Source: Patescibacteria group bacterium
GTDB taxonomy: Bacteria > Patescibacteriota > Saccharimonadia > Saccharimonadales > UBA4665
Length of the DNA: 64,000 nt
Direction of reading: 5' to 3'
Assembly: GCA_030271625.1 (NCBI GenBank)
Contig: JARXKN010000001.1
Location: forward strand, 496,001-560,000
Shown piece after piece: positions 17,210 through 25,700 of this stretch; positions within the stretch are counted from its first letter, which is position 1; each line of letters starts with the position of its first letter. The translations under genes and the position numbers were made by a program. Under the pieces are notes generated by a model. It was given only the letters and a program-made list of their open reading frames with translations, ran no database searches and had not been told where the DNA came from.

Positions 17210-18850
17210 TTAGCTCTCCATAAACGTTACGATGTTTTCAAATTTAGAGCAGAAGTCTTTATATTCGCTACTGGCTGATTTTGTCATGCCACTTTCATCA
17301 AAACAGCCAGACTTATACTGAATTTTACTCCCGCACTCTTTATACCTACCTGCAGTGCATTTTGTGCAGCTATTGCAGGGGCGATACTTATCCCTTATGT
17401 CATTGGCGTCTAATTGACAAAGCATATAGTCAGATTGAATATTAGCATCACCGGCCATCTTTAATGTCTCAGCGGCACCGTTGTCATATATGGCGGCAAC
17501 TTTTAGCAGACCAAGATCCTTGGCCAGTCTAAGATAAGCGGCGTAATTTCCAAACCCACCAACTCCATATCCGAACAGATCAAATTTAATGTCTTTATCT
17601 GTTTCCAGTAGCCATTTTCTTATTAGGCCAACATCTTCTTGCCCCTCTAAAAACAGTACTTTCTCGGCGAATAGAAGTTCTTTAGCGGCTACGTCAAGTA
17701 TATAAGGCTTTTGCCAGTCCTTTACGTCACCAGAAATCAATGAGGAATAATCTGTTGAGGGATCGAGGCAGTTGATCACAGTAGAATCGGAAAGTTTCTT
17801 GGCTCGTCCAACTTTTGCCCCAGAATTGTAGTCAGCCCAGTCTATGAAATATGGGGAATGCGTAACAATAAATACTTGTTCATTTGCTGCAATTTTTCTT
17901 AAAGATCGTAGTAAAATTTTTTGCGATTGGGGGTTAAGGTAAAGTTCGGGTTCATCAATAAATAAGAAGAATGGTTTCTTTGCCTTTCCTTTGTTTAAAG
18001 ACTTAGCATAGACTTGGATTAAAGCGATCATTATAGCTCTTTGGAGACCATTGCCTTTGTCTGTAATCTCAGTCTCGTCACCGTCGTGAACCATTGTTTT
18101 TATTTGTTTTATATATTGATCAATTTTTGGTGGTTCGGCTTGAAATTTAATGCCTACATCAGCAAACTGATCATGTATTAGCGAAGAGACCTCATCTGAT
18201 ATGGTTAGTGTTTTGCTGCCTAAAACAGACTTGTTTCCACCGCCGAATATTTTGTCGAATTGTTTATGAAGTTCTTTGTAGTCTTCATCGTTCTGTATTT
18301 CTTCCACAATTTTTCCGAGTAGTTTGTTTATAATACTTTTCGCACTATAGCTAGCCACCTCCTCGGTGCTTGTATTTGCCCATAGGGGAAGGAAGGTTAG
18401 CCAAGCATCTAGAGGGGCGTCAATACCTGAGACATTCTTAAATTTAGCTTCCTTTTCGTGCCATATCTCTATGCTCTGAGCCTTGGTATCTGCTATACGC
18501 TGGATCGAAAAGCTAGGTCTATTGTCTTTATCGTAAACAAGAGACTTAAAAGTTGCTTTTTTGTTATCTTGAACGTATTCATCAATGGAACTATCAATGT
18601 CGTCGTCCTGCATCTCTAGTTGCACAACACAAGAATCATCTAACCGCTGTTTATGCTTAATGTTATCAGTACCTGATTTGTTAAAGACGAAATCCATAGC
18701 GTGGAATAAATTTGACTTGCCTACGTTATTGGGTCCAACAATAACCGTTAGTCCACTCCCGGGCTTACCATTTGGAATCGCAAAGTCCACTATATAATCG
18801 TCCTGTTTAAGAGAACGGTAATTACTAACCTTTATTGCTTTAATAAACAT
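17210..18850 (-). CDS. OLD-family ATPase/TOPRIM nuclease-like protein
   Basis: A 546-residue protein with an SMC/RecF-like ATPase: Walker A GPNNVGKSN (about 40-48) and Walker B FLFIDEPELYLNP, then a TOPRIM domain with the acidic glutamate in LFLEGQEDVG and a YDNG in place of the usual DxD. OLD-family proteins are ATP-regulated nucleases and include anti-phage effectors (P2 Old, GajA). Unusually, the C-terminus adds a cysteine cluster (CNSCTKC, then two more Cys) that could bind zinc or an Fe-S centre. AGGAG lies 11 bases before the ATG. It leads an operon with the DUF2130 gene; no UvrD-like GajB partner is present, so it is not standard Gabija. Confidence 0.85.
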   Translation of the reverse strand: MFIKAIKVSNYRSLKQDDYIVDFAIPNGKPGSGLTVIVGPNNVGKSNLFHAMDFVFNKSGTDNIKHKQRLDDSCVVQLEMQDDDIDSSIDEYVQDNKKATFKSLVYDKDNRPSFSIQRIADTKAQSIEIWHEKEAKFKNVSGIDAPLDAWLTFLPLWANTSTEEVASYSAKSIINKLLGKIVEEIQNDEDYKELHKQFDKIFGGGNKSVLGSKTLTISDEVSSLIHDQFADVGIKFQAEPPKIDQYIKQIKTMVHDGDETEITDKGNGLQRAIMIALIQVYAKSLNKGKAKKPFFLFIDEPELYLNPQSQKILLRSLRKIAANEQVFIVTHSPYFIDWADYNSGAKVGRAKKLSDSTVINCLDPSTDYSSLISGDVKDWQKPYILDVAAKELLFAEKVLFLEGQEDVGLIRKWLLETDKDIKFDLFGYGVGGFGNYAAYLRLAKDLGLLKVAAIYDNGAAETLKMAGDANIQSDYMLCQLDANDIRDKYRPCNSCTKCTAGRYKECGSKIQYKSGCFDESGMTKSASSEYKDFCSKFENIVTFMES

Positions 18851-18914
18851 TGATGCGGGAACTCCTATATGTTGTTGTAAGTTTACTCCTTTTTCTAGAT
18901 GGTGTCAGGGGTAT

Positions 18915-18943
18915 AAGAAAAAAGGCGACCATTACGGTCACCT
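18915..18943 (-). terminator. Intrinsic terminator of tRNA-Gln
   Basis: On the minus strand AAAGGTGACC pairs with GGTCGCCTTT (one G-U pair) around GTAAT, followed by a T-rich run. It lies about 15 bases downstream of the tRNA 3' end. Confidence 0.8.
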
Positions 18944-18956
18944 TTGGTGCATATCT

Positions 18957-19030
18957 TGGCTGGGGATGAGGGATTCGAACCCCCGATCGTGGAACCAGAA
19001 TCCACTGCCTTACCACTTGGCCAATCCCCA
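18957..19030 (-). tRNA. tRNA-Gln (CTG anticodon)
   Basis: A cloverleaf can be drawn on the minus strand: acceptor TGGGGAT / ATCCCCA, D-arm with AAGTGGTAAGG, anticodon stem GTGGA / TCCAC enclosing loop TTCTGGT with anticodon CTG, and the T-loop GGTTCGAATCC. The discriminator is G and CCA is encoded. It marks the right border of the A+T-rich island, and tRNA 3' ends are common insertion points, but no duplicated 3' end was found at the other side of the island. Confidence 0.92.
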
Positions 19031-19094
19031 TTGACGCCGCACTAGCGACCACAAGGGGTGATTGTAGCAGAATCTGACTCGTAAATCTACATAT

Positions 19095-19901
19095 TTAGCG
19101 GCGTCGGCTCAGGAAAAAGCGGGGGGCGCTTAACGAGCCCAGAACTACTAATGACTGCGGCCAAGAGAGCAAGTGTTTTTCGGAGCTAGCGGGCTTGGCT
19201 GGTGCGGCGGCGTGAGCGTGCACGGAAGTTTTTACGGCACTAGGTACAGCTACTGGCGCTGCAGCGTTGGCGGCAGGCGTAGGAGAAGCTGCTACCGGTT
19301 CGCTAGCTAGCTCGGCTACAACAGCCTTCTGGGTTGCTGCTGGCGCAGCTTGTGGAGCAGCTGTTTCAGCTTGCGCTGCCGGCGCTGGAGCTGGGGCCGG
19401 TGCATCGGTAGGTAGACCGAACTCGGCAACCACGATTGTCTGTGGTCCTGAACCCTGATAATTGGTGGCGGTGTAGAAACCAAAACCAACATCGACGTAA
19501 TTGCCAAGCATATTAGCGCGGTGCTCTGGTGAGTTCATCCAGCCAGTTATGACTTCCGACAAAGTGCTATAACCGTAGGCTAGATTCTCACCGGCGCCGT
19601 GGTAGTTGTAACCACTTTGGCTTATGAAGTCCCAGGGCTGCACACCACTCGGGGAAACGTGGGCCCAGTAGTCGTTAGCGGCCATGTCGGCAGCTTTGGC
19701 CTGGGCGGCACTGGTTAGGCGGTAATTAAAGTACAAATCACCAAGGCCATTCTGCTCCCGCTGAAGATTGGTGGCTTGGAGCATAGTCGAACTTGAAGCG
19801 TCGGGAATAGTGGCTGCGGTGGCAGTTAGGGCGGGAGAGCCAAGCAAGAAGCTGGCAAGAAATGCTATCGAGAGAAAAGCATATAACACTCGTCGTTTCA
19901 T
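19095..19901 (-). CDS. Secreted CAP/SCP-domain protein
   Basis: A 268-residue exported protein: signal peptide (KRR then a hydrophobic run ending near ATAATIP), a CAP/SCP (PF00188-type) domain at about 35-165 with family landmarks (NLQREQNGL, HVSPSG, GENLAYGY, EHRANMLG, VAEFG), then a long Pro/Ala-rich linker and a short hydrophobic tail with a terminal RRR. CAP proteins are secreted and variously bind lipids or the cell surface. The ATG at 19901 is chosen because AGGAGG stands six bases before it; a longer form from 19919 would begin upstream of that site. A Crp-type operator and an SD-covering hairpin lie upstream. Confidence 0.88.
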   Translation of the reverse strand: MKRRVLYAFLSIAFLASFLLGSPALTATAATIPDASSSTMLQATNLQREQNGLGDLYFNYRLTSAAQAKAADMAANDYWAHVSPSGVQPWDFISQSGYNYHGAGENLAYGYSTLSEVITGWMNSPEHRANMLGNYVDVGFGFYTATNYQGSGPQTIVVAEFGLPTDAPAPAPAPAAQAETAAPQAAPAATQKAVVAELASEPVAASPTPAANAAAPVAVPSAVKTSVHAHAAAPAKPASSEKHLLSWPQSLVVLGSLSAPRFFLSRRR

Positions 19902-19908
19902 CGTAGAC

Positions 19909-19939
19909 CTCCTAATCATCTGTACTTCCAGATTAGGAG
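19909..19939 (-). promoter_or_regulatory. Hairpin covering the CAP-gene ribosome-binding site
   Basis: On the minus strand CTCCTAATC (19939-19931) pairs perfectly with GATTAGGAG (19917-19909). The 3' arm contains most of the AGGAGG Shine-Dalgarno for the ATG at 19901, so the hairpin would block translation when formed. Confidence 0.5.
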
Positions 19940-19978
19940 AAAGGGCGTTTCAAATCAGTGACGGCTACGGTAACATTT

Positions 19979-19994
19979 TGTGACGCTAATCACA
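19979..19994. promoter_or_regulatory. Perfect CRP-type operator TGTGA-N6-TCACA
   Basis: The sequence reads TGTGACGCTAATCACA, both half-sites matching the CRP consensus. It lies eight bases beyond the stop of the Crp/Fnr-family gene and about 85 bases upstream of the CAP-protein start, so the regulator probably controls the CAP gene. Confidence 0.7.
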
Positions 19995-20002
19995 GACAAG
20001 AA

Positions 20003-20668
20003 CTAGCTGTAAAGTTCTTTGAGCGTATCGATGTTAGGGATGATAATATGTTGCCCGGCAATAATCAGCTTCTTCTCTCGCAAATTTGATAACGATCGAG
20101 ACACGGTTTCGCGGCTAACGTTAAGGATATCGGCCAAGTCTTGGTGGGTCAGAGGCAGCTGGATCCGTATCCCCTCATCAGTAGTCTCGCCAAACTGATC
20201 GGCCAAAAACAGTAGTTGATGCGCTACCCGCCAGGTGCTGCTGCTGAGCGAGGAATCTTCCAGCCGGTGAATGTACGAGTTAAGGCGGGTGCCAGCGATA
20301 AACAATAAGTCTTTATAAATCGAACTATCGCTGGCCAGCGCCTGCTCCAGGGTGTCTAAATTTACGGAGTGGACGACGATATCGGTCATAGATTCGTAGT
20401 AGTAGGTTTCCGGCCCGCGGTAGATGTCCATCTCGAAAATAGTCTTAAGCACCGGTGGTAACGGAAAAAAATTCCCCGGTCCATAAATGACCTGAATACT
20501 TTCGTTACCCTCGTTGGTAATCATGTACCGTTTAATGTAGCCGGAGACGATGAGATTAAATTTACTGCGGTCATCCAGAGCGTGTACGACCTGACCTTTG
20601 GCAAGACGGTAAGGCGGACTATTTTTTACAAGGGCGTACAGTGATGAGTCGGCGCTAGCATAAGCCAT
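20003..20668 (-). CDS. Crp/Fnr-family transcription regulator
   Basis: A 221-residue protein with an N-terminal cyclic-nucleotide-binding-type beta-roll (about 15-130), a dimer helix, and a C-terminal winged helix (about 150-220) whose recognition helix reads SRETVSRSLSNL. The R-E-x-x-x-R positions are those E. coli CRP uses to contact TGTGA, and a perfect TGTGA palindrome lies next to the gene. The phosphate-binding cassette of true cAMP-binding CRPs (GELxL...RxA) is not recognisable, nor are the Fnr iron-sulphur cysteines, so the effector is unknown. The ATG at 20668 is preferred over 20710, which would add an atypical hydrophobic stretch. Divergent from the methyltransferase gene. Confidence 0.88.
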   Translation of the reverse strand: MAYASADSSLYALVKNSPPYRLAKGQVVHALDDRSKFNLIVSGYIKRYMITNEGNESIQVIYGPGNFFPLPPVLKTIFEMDIYRGPETYYYESMTDIVVHSVNLDTLEQALASDSSIYKDLLFIAGTRLNSYIHRLEDSSLSSSTWRVAHQLLFLADQFGETTDEGIRIQLPLTHQDLADILNVSRETVSRSLSNLREKKLIIAGQHIIIPNIDTLKELYS

Positions 20669-20749
20669 AATACTTAAATATAACAGTATAGTTGCCAAAT
20701 AAGCAATCATCTAGTATAAACTAGCAAAATATTGTACTATAACGCTATT

Positions 20750-21769
20750 ATGACACCAGAACAGCCACCCACTTTTGGGGGCATCGATGATTGGCGCGGT
20801 CAGTACAATACCGTTAGCGGTCCAGAGAAGATTGAAGCCCGCCAAAGGGTCTACTGGTTAGCAGTCGAAACCGACGAAACGGTCGATGGATTAAAGCGGG
20901 TAGATCTTGAACTGGAAACGTTAATAGCCTTGCAACAAGCCGGTGTAAGCAACAAAGCAACTATCGTTGACATTGGTTGCTCGTTTCCAAATTTTTTACA
21001 GCTCTGGAAACTCCATAATCATCATGGCCGTCTGATCGGTATTGAACCAAATTCTAAACAGTTGGGCAGCTTGGCTTTTTGGCAGCCGTCTGAAGCAGGA
21101 GCGGGTGATAAAGAGTCCTATGTGCTCAAGCCAGGCGTCACCAAGAAAGGCTTTGAGGGCATTGAACTTTATGAGGCATGGGCGGATTCCTTACCACTAT
21201 CAAGCGGAGAAGCTGATGTTACTACCATGATGTTCATGATGTATCACGTCCCCAAAGACTTACAACTTAAGGCTTTGCAAGAAGCAAAACGAATCCAAAA
21301 ACCGCAACACGGCATCTTTGCCTTGGCAACGCGAGGCAAAAATAATAAAGCCGAATTACGGCAGGTGGAAACGGCTATTAGCGAGGAACTGTCGCGTTTG
21401 CGGGGAGAAACGGTGGTTGCGCCTCCGCCGGTAAACTCAGGCTTTACGTCTGAAAATGCAGCAGTTATTTTGCCCGAGGTCTACGAGTATGTGTATGCCT
21501 ATCAGCATCGGGCCGACCTAGTCATGAACAGCCCTGTGGGGGCGGCTATAATTAACCGAGCTGTTTGGTCGTTACTTGATAAGTACGTAACTATTGACGG
21601 TCAGCCGCCCACGGAAGAGCAATTCAGTTCAGCCGTTATGCATGTTTTAAGGCGACGGTTTTTGGCAGCCAGCGCTGGCCAAGTGGCTTTAAAAGATGTG
21701 TTAGACGAAAGTTTATTTGTTGCTAGCGACAGTCCACTCGACTTGCCATCAAAATTCGTGCAATTGTAG
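20750..21769 (+). CDS. Class I SAM-dependent methyltransferase
   Basis: A 339-residue soluble protein with the AdoMet-binding motif I IVDIGCSFPNF (about residue 75) and GRLIGIEPN at motif II, the Rossmann core of class I methyltransferases. The C-terminal third (about 210-330) is helical and not recognised. The substrate is unknown. The ATG at 20750 is chosen because TATAAC/TACTAT boxes lie 6-9 bases upstream and no Shine-Dalgarno is present; an upstream ATG at 20732 would sit before the -10. It is divergent from the Crp/Fnr gene, with about 80 bp between the two starts. Confidence 0.75.
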   Translation: MTPEQPPTFGGIDDWRGQYNTVSGPEKIEARQRVYWLAVETDETVDGLKRVDLELETLIALQQAGVSNKATIVDIGCSFPNFLQLWKLHNHHGRLIGIEPNSKQLGSLAFWQPSEAGAGDKESYVLKPGVTKKGFEGIELYEAWADSLPLSSGEADVTTMMFMMYHVPKDLQLKALQEAKRIQKPQHGIFALATRGKNNKAELRQVETAISEELSRLRGETVVAPPPVNSGFTSENAAVILPEVYEYVYAYQHRADLVMNSPVGAAIINRAVWSLLDKYVTIDGQPPTEEQFSSAVMHVLRRRFLAASAGQVALKDVLDESLFVASDSPLDLPSKFVQL

Positions 21770-21770
21770 C

Positions 21771-21884
21771 TTAGCGCAGCGTTTGGAGTGCCTGGTGTTC
21801 ATAGCCGGTGCGCAGATAGACCAGAAAACTGATGGCGGCTACTAACAGCACCAGTAAGATTATGGTGCGCTGCCATTCTTTCAT
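21771..21884 (-). CDS. 37-residue membrane peptide coupled to sortase
   Basis: A short gene read as ATG at 21884 to TAA at 21771. The product has a basic/aromatic start (MKEWQRT), one hydrophobic helix (IILLVLLVAAISFLVYL) and a short polar tail. Its ATG overlaps the sortase TGA as ATGA, a strong sign of translational coupling and that it is a real gene. A single-pass membrane peptide made with the sortase could stabilise or localise it, but that is inference. No family recognised. Confidence 0.6.
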   Translation of the reverse strand: MKEWQRTIILLVLLVAAISFLVYLRTGYEHQALQTLR

Positions 21885-22489
21885 GACGCTACCAACTCGC
21901 TGACGACCACTAGCCGTTCCTTAAGTGACCATAGGGGAGTGCAGGTATAGAGCGTTAATCGGCTGCTTGGGGTTGGTGCCTCCACCGCGCCATCGGTTGG
22001 ATCGACGACACTAATCTTGGTAGTGACGTACCGGTAAGCTTTACTGTGCCAGTAGACGGTTATAACGTCGCCAAGTTTGATCTTATCTAAGAAATAAAAG
22101 ACGCCCCGTGGGTTGGTGTAGGTAAACCGGTGGCCGACGAGGACGGTGTTACTGCCGTTATCCGGCGTACTCGCGTTCGGACGGATCCAAATGCCTTTGT
22201 TGACGGTGTAGATGCTGTCGCCGCTAAAAATAGGTTCGTTTAGACCGAGGGCCGCAATCGACAGTCGGTTATCCAGAGGAATCGCCGGACCACTGGCCGG
22301 GGCGGCTTGGGCAACCTGGGCAGCGTGATGAGCCGGCCGCGATAGCACCGGCGCCGAGTGGTGTAACCACCAGCCAATTTGTGGCAGCACCGGCAGCATA
22401 AATATATAGATTGCCAGTATGACAATCATGGCACTGAGGGCGTCATTGAGGCGTCGTAGCTTGAAGTGAAACGGGAGTGTGGTGGCCAT
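21881..22489 (-). CDS. Sortase
   Basis: A 202-residue transpeptidase of the sortase family, which links secreted proteins to the cell surface after cutting a C-terminal sorting signal. One N-terminal membrane helix (about 18-38) and an Ala/His/Pro-rich linker precede the catalytic beta-barrel. The active-site triad is visible: His in VLVGHRFTY, Cys in LTLYTCTPL and Arg in KERLVV. The class is not certain (D/E-like). TATAAT lies exactly six bases before the ATG, so the mRNA is probably leaderless. It is divergent from the giant surface protein gene, a likely substrate. The downstream 37-aa membrane peptide overlaps it. Confidence 0.9.
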   Translation of the reverse strand: MATTLPFHFKLRRLNDALSAMIVILAIYIFMLPVLPQIGWWLHHSAPVLSRPAHHAAQVAQAAPASGPAIPLDNRLSIAALGLNEPIFSGDSIYTVNKGIWIRPNASTPDNGSNTVLVGHRFTYTNPRGVFYFLDKIKLGDVITVYWHSKAYRYVTTKISVVDPTDGAVEAPTPSSRLTLYTCTPLWSLKERLVVVSELVAS

Positions 22490-22495
22490 AGGCTT

Positions 22496-22501
22496 ATTAT
22501 A
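22496..22501 (-). promoter_or_regulatory. -10 box TATAAT before sortase gene
   Basis: A perfect TATAAT on the minus strand ends exactly six bases before the sortase ATG at 22489. Confidence 0.55.
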
Positions 22502-22716
22502 GCGCCGACACTTAATTTAGATAATATATATTGGTTATCTAGAAACTATGATATTTATTACATTTCGGCCCAAACTAGTTGTATTACTTAACTAAATGGA
22601 GTATTACTAAAGTAAAATAAATATTAAATCGAGTGATGTGTAAGGCCACGAAGTAATTCCTGTATTTGGTCGCTTGGGAATTATTGAGCCAATAGCGAAA
22701 CCGGTAGTATGTCTCT

Positions 22717-22732
22717 CTTGTTATTTAACAAG
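22717..22732 (+). promoter_or_regulatory. Hairpin immediately before adhesin ribosome-binding site
   Basis: CTTGTT-ATTT-AACAAG is a perfect six-pair stem with a tetraloop. It ends two bases before the palindrome AGGAGCTCCT (22735-22744), which contains the Shine-Dalgarno for the ATG at 22745. It may affect translation or mRNA stability. Confidence 0.35.
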
Positions 22733-22744
22733 CAAGGAGCTCCT

Positions 22745-25700
22745 ATGTACCGCAACCGCCTGTCGCGCCACATGTCCCGAATTAAAAACTCTTTAATTGC
22801 ATTATTATTTATTGGCACGCAGGTGGTTGCCCCTCTGGGCGTTTCAGGTATCTTCTTAGGCCACGCTGCGGCGGTTCCTGCCACAGGCTGCGTGAATGAT
22901 ACAGCCGGAGCCAATGACGTACCGGGACAAAAAGATTTAACCAAATTATGCGTTAATAACAATTCTGCTACGCAGATTTCTACAACATGGAACTGGGATG
23001 ATACCGGTACTAACGGAAGTAATACCTTAGATGCTTGTAATCTTTTTGATACTAATGGAAACGGACAAGCTGACTATGCTGTCTGTGTAACAACATCCGG
23101 AGATCCCGCACAGCTTCAGGCCACTACTGTTTATTCCTGTGGTGACAGCCGCGATGATCGCTGTACCTCACCCATCACTACACTTATAGTTCCGGCCGGG
23201 ACCGTGAGCTGTGCTGTCAGTCAGTCGCAGACAAACCCTTTCGATGCTTCGTTTGATACCCAAGGATCGTGCACAATCGCACTAAGTATCTTCGGCGCCA
23301 CCGCCGCTAACCTGATTGATGTGTGTTCTTATCCGTCTCAACAACCAAATTCTGACCCTTCGGACTGTGTGATTACGCAACCTAAATCGGGAAAGGTAGA
23401 AGTGGTAAAACATTTGGTACCCGCAACTGATAGTGGCTTCTTTAATCTACAGGTTGACGGAACAACCAAAGCAGCCAACGTACAAGACGGGGGCACTACA
23501 GGAGAGCAAGTTTTAGCCGCCGGAACGCACAGTGTTGGTGAAACTGCGGGCACAAACACTTCACTAGCAGCCTATGACTCAGCTATCTCATGTCGTGGTT
23601 TGAACGGTAATGGCGCCGTAATTGCTAATGGGACGGGTACTTCACTGGCGGGTGTACCGGTAGTAGATGGAAGCGATATTGTTTGTACTATTACTAACAC
23701 TCGTCAAACCGGCACAATCACCTTAGTTAAAAGCGTCACCGAAAACAATGGCGGCACAGCAGGGGTAAATGAATTTGGACTAACAATTGGCGGAACGGCA
23801 GTTAGTTCTGGCCAAGCAGTGCCACTCAATCCAGGTTCGTACGCCATTAACGAAGCTGGTAAAGCCGGCTACGCATTTGTAAGTATCACTGGTATTGGTT
23901 GTCCAAGTACGCTCGGCGCTAGTGTAACGCTCGCCGCAAATCAGAATATAACCTGTACTATTACCAACGACGATATTGCCCCATCGCTTACAGTCGTAAA
24001 GAACGTCACAAACGATAATGGCGGCACAGCTACGGCCGATAACTTCACTTTAAGAGTCAATAATACTCAGCTAAGCGGCGGCACGCTTTCTAATAACAAT
24101 CTTACCGATACCTATACTTACACCAACCCGTCTGCCAATGTAGCCTACGCCGCCAGTGAAGATAGCTTCAGCGGCTACAGCCCTGGAACTTGGAGCTGTA
24201 CCGATAACACCACGCATCAAAGTGTTGGCAACCCGGTTATGCTGGCTCTCGGTCAAAATGTAACTTGTAGCGTCACCAATAACGATAATGCACCGACCCT
24301 AACCTTGGTTAAGCACGTCACAAATGATAATGGTGGCGCCAATACTGCCGACCAGTGGACACTTAAAGCCCAGCACAACGCCGATACACCTGTTATAAAT
24401 GCAGCTGGAGCGCCCAGCAATAGCGGCACCGTTGCCACGACGACTACGACTCCAGTAACTGCCAACACAGCCTACGCCTTGACCGAGTCAGGACCAACCG
24501 GCTACGCACCGAGTAGTTGGGGTTGTACTGGAGGCGTATTAACAAATGGCGTCGTCACCTTAGGCGTCGGCCAAAATGTTACCTGTACGATAACCAACGA
24601 CGATATTGCACCTAAACTAACGGTAACCAAAGTCGTCAACAACGACAACGGCGGTACTCTAGATGCCAGCAACTTCCCGCTGTCTGTTATGGGCACCTCA
24701 GGCACAGTTCAGGTTACCAGTGGGACGCAGTACACCTTTAATGCTGGACAGTACACCGTCAGCGAAACCCAACAATCAGGCTACACACTACATTCGATTA
24801 CTGGCTGCTTAGCAAACGGATCAATCACGATGGTCGTCGGCGGCGTCTATAGCTGTACGCTCACCAATAACGATATCCCGGCAACCATCACCGTAACCAA
24901 AGTCGTCAATAACAACCACGGCGGCAGCGCCAAGGTAAACGACTTCACTCTTAAGGTCGGTAGTACGGCGGTCACTAGTGGCGTCAGTAATACCTTCGCC
25001 GCTAACCAACAGTACACCGTCTCTGAATTGGCCCAAGTGAATGGCTATCACCAAGACAGCCTCGTCTGCATAGACAATGCCACAAAAGCCGATCTTGGGG
25101 CTACATTCACCCCAACACTCGCCGAAAACATCAGCTGTACAATCACCAACAGCGATATCGCGCCGCAACTCACAGTCATTAAGCACGTTGTAAATGACAA
25201 TGGCGGCACAGCCAGCGCCAGTGCCTTCACCATGAACGTAACGGGCACAAACGTTTCAAGCGCTTCATTTAGTGGCGCCGAAGATCCGGGCACGACGGTG
25301 ACGCTGAATGCTGCCAGCTACAGCGTTAATGAGACAGATTTTGCGGGCTATGCTAAATCACTCGGCCAAAACTGTAGCGGCAATATAGCCGTTGGCGAAC
25401 AAAAGACATGTGTGGTTACTAATAACGATGTAGCCCCAAGCCTTACGGTTGTAAAAAAGGTTATCAACAATAATGGCGGTAACAACACTTCCGATTCGTT
25501 CGTAGTGAAAGTGAACGGCACCCAACTAACTGGTGGTACCCTCACGAATAGCAACCTGACTGATACGTATAGCAACCCAGGAACCACAGCTAACACCGCT
25601 TACACCGTCAGCGAAGACTCACCGACACCTAGCTACACCCAGACCAGTTTAGTCTGCAAAGACAATACTTCGAACAGTGTGGTTGCAAACCCAGTGTCGT

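Noticed and set aside
17210-18850. Gabija system (GajA)
   Set aside because: The OLD-type gene fits GajA-like architecture, but the UvrD-like GajB partner is missing and DUF2130 takes its place.
3790-18956. Island bounded by a duplicated tRNA-Gln 3' end
   Set aside because: I looked for a second copy of the tRNA 3' segment at the left side of the island and did not see one.
18840-19052. 70-residue open frame on the minus strand across the tRNA-Gln
   Set aside because: It runs through the tRNA and its terminator; the tRNA cloverleaf is complete, so this is a chance frame.
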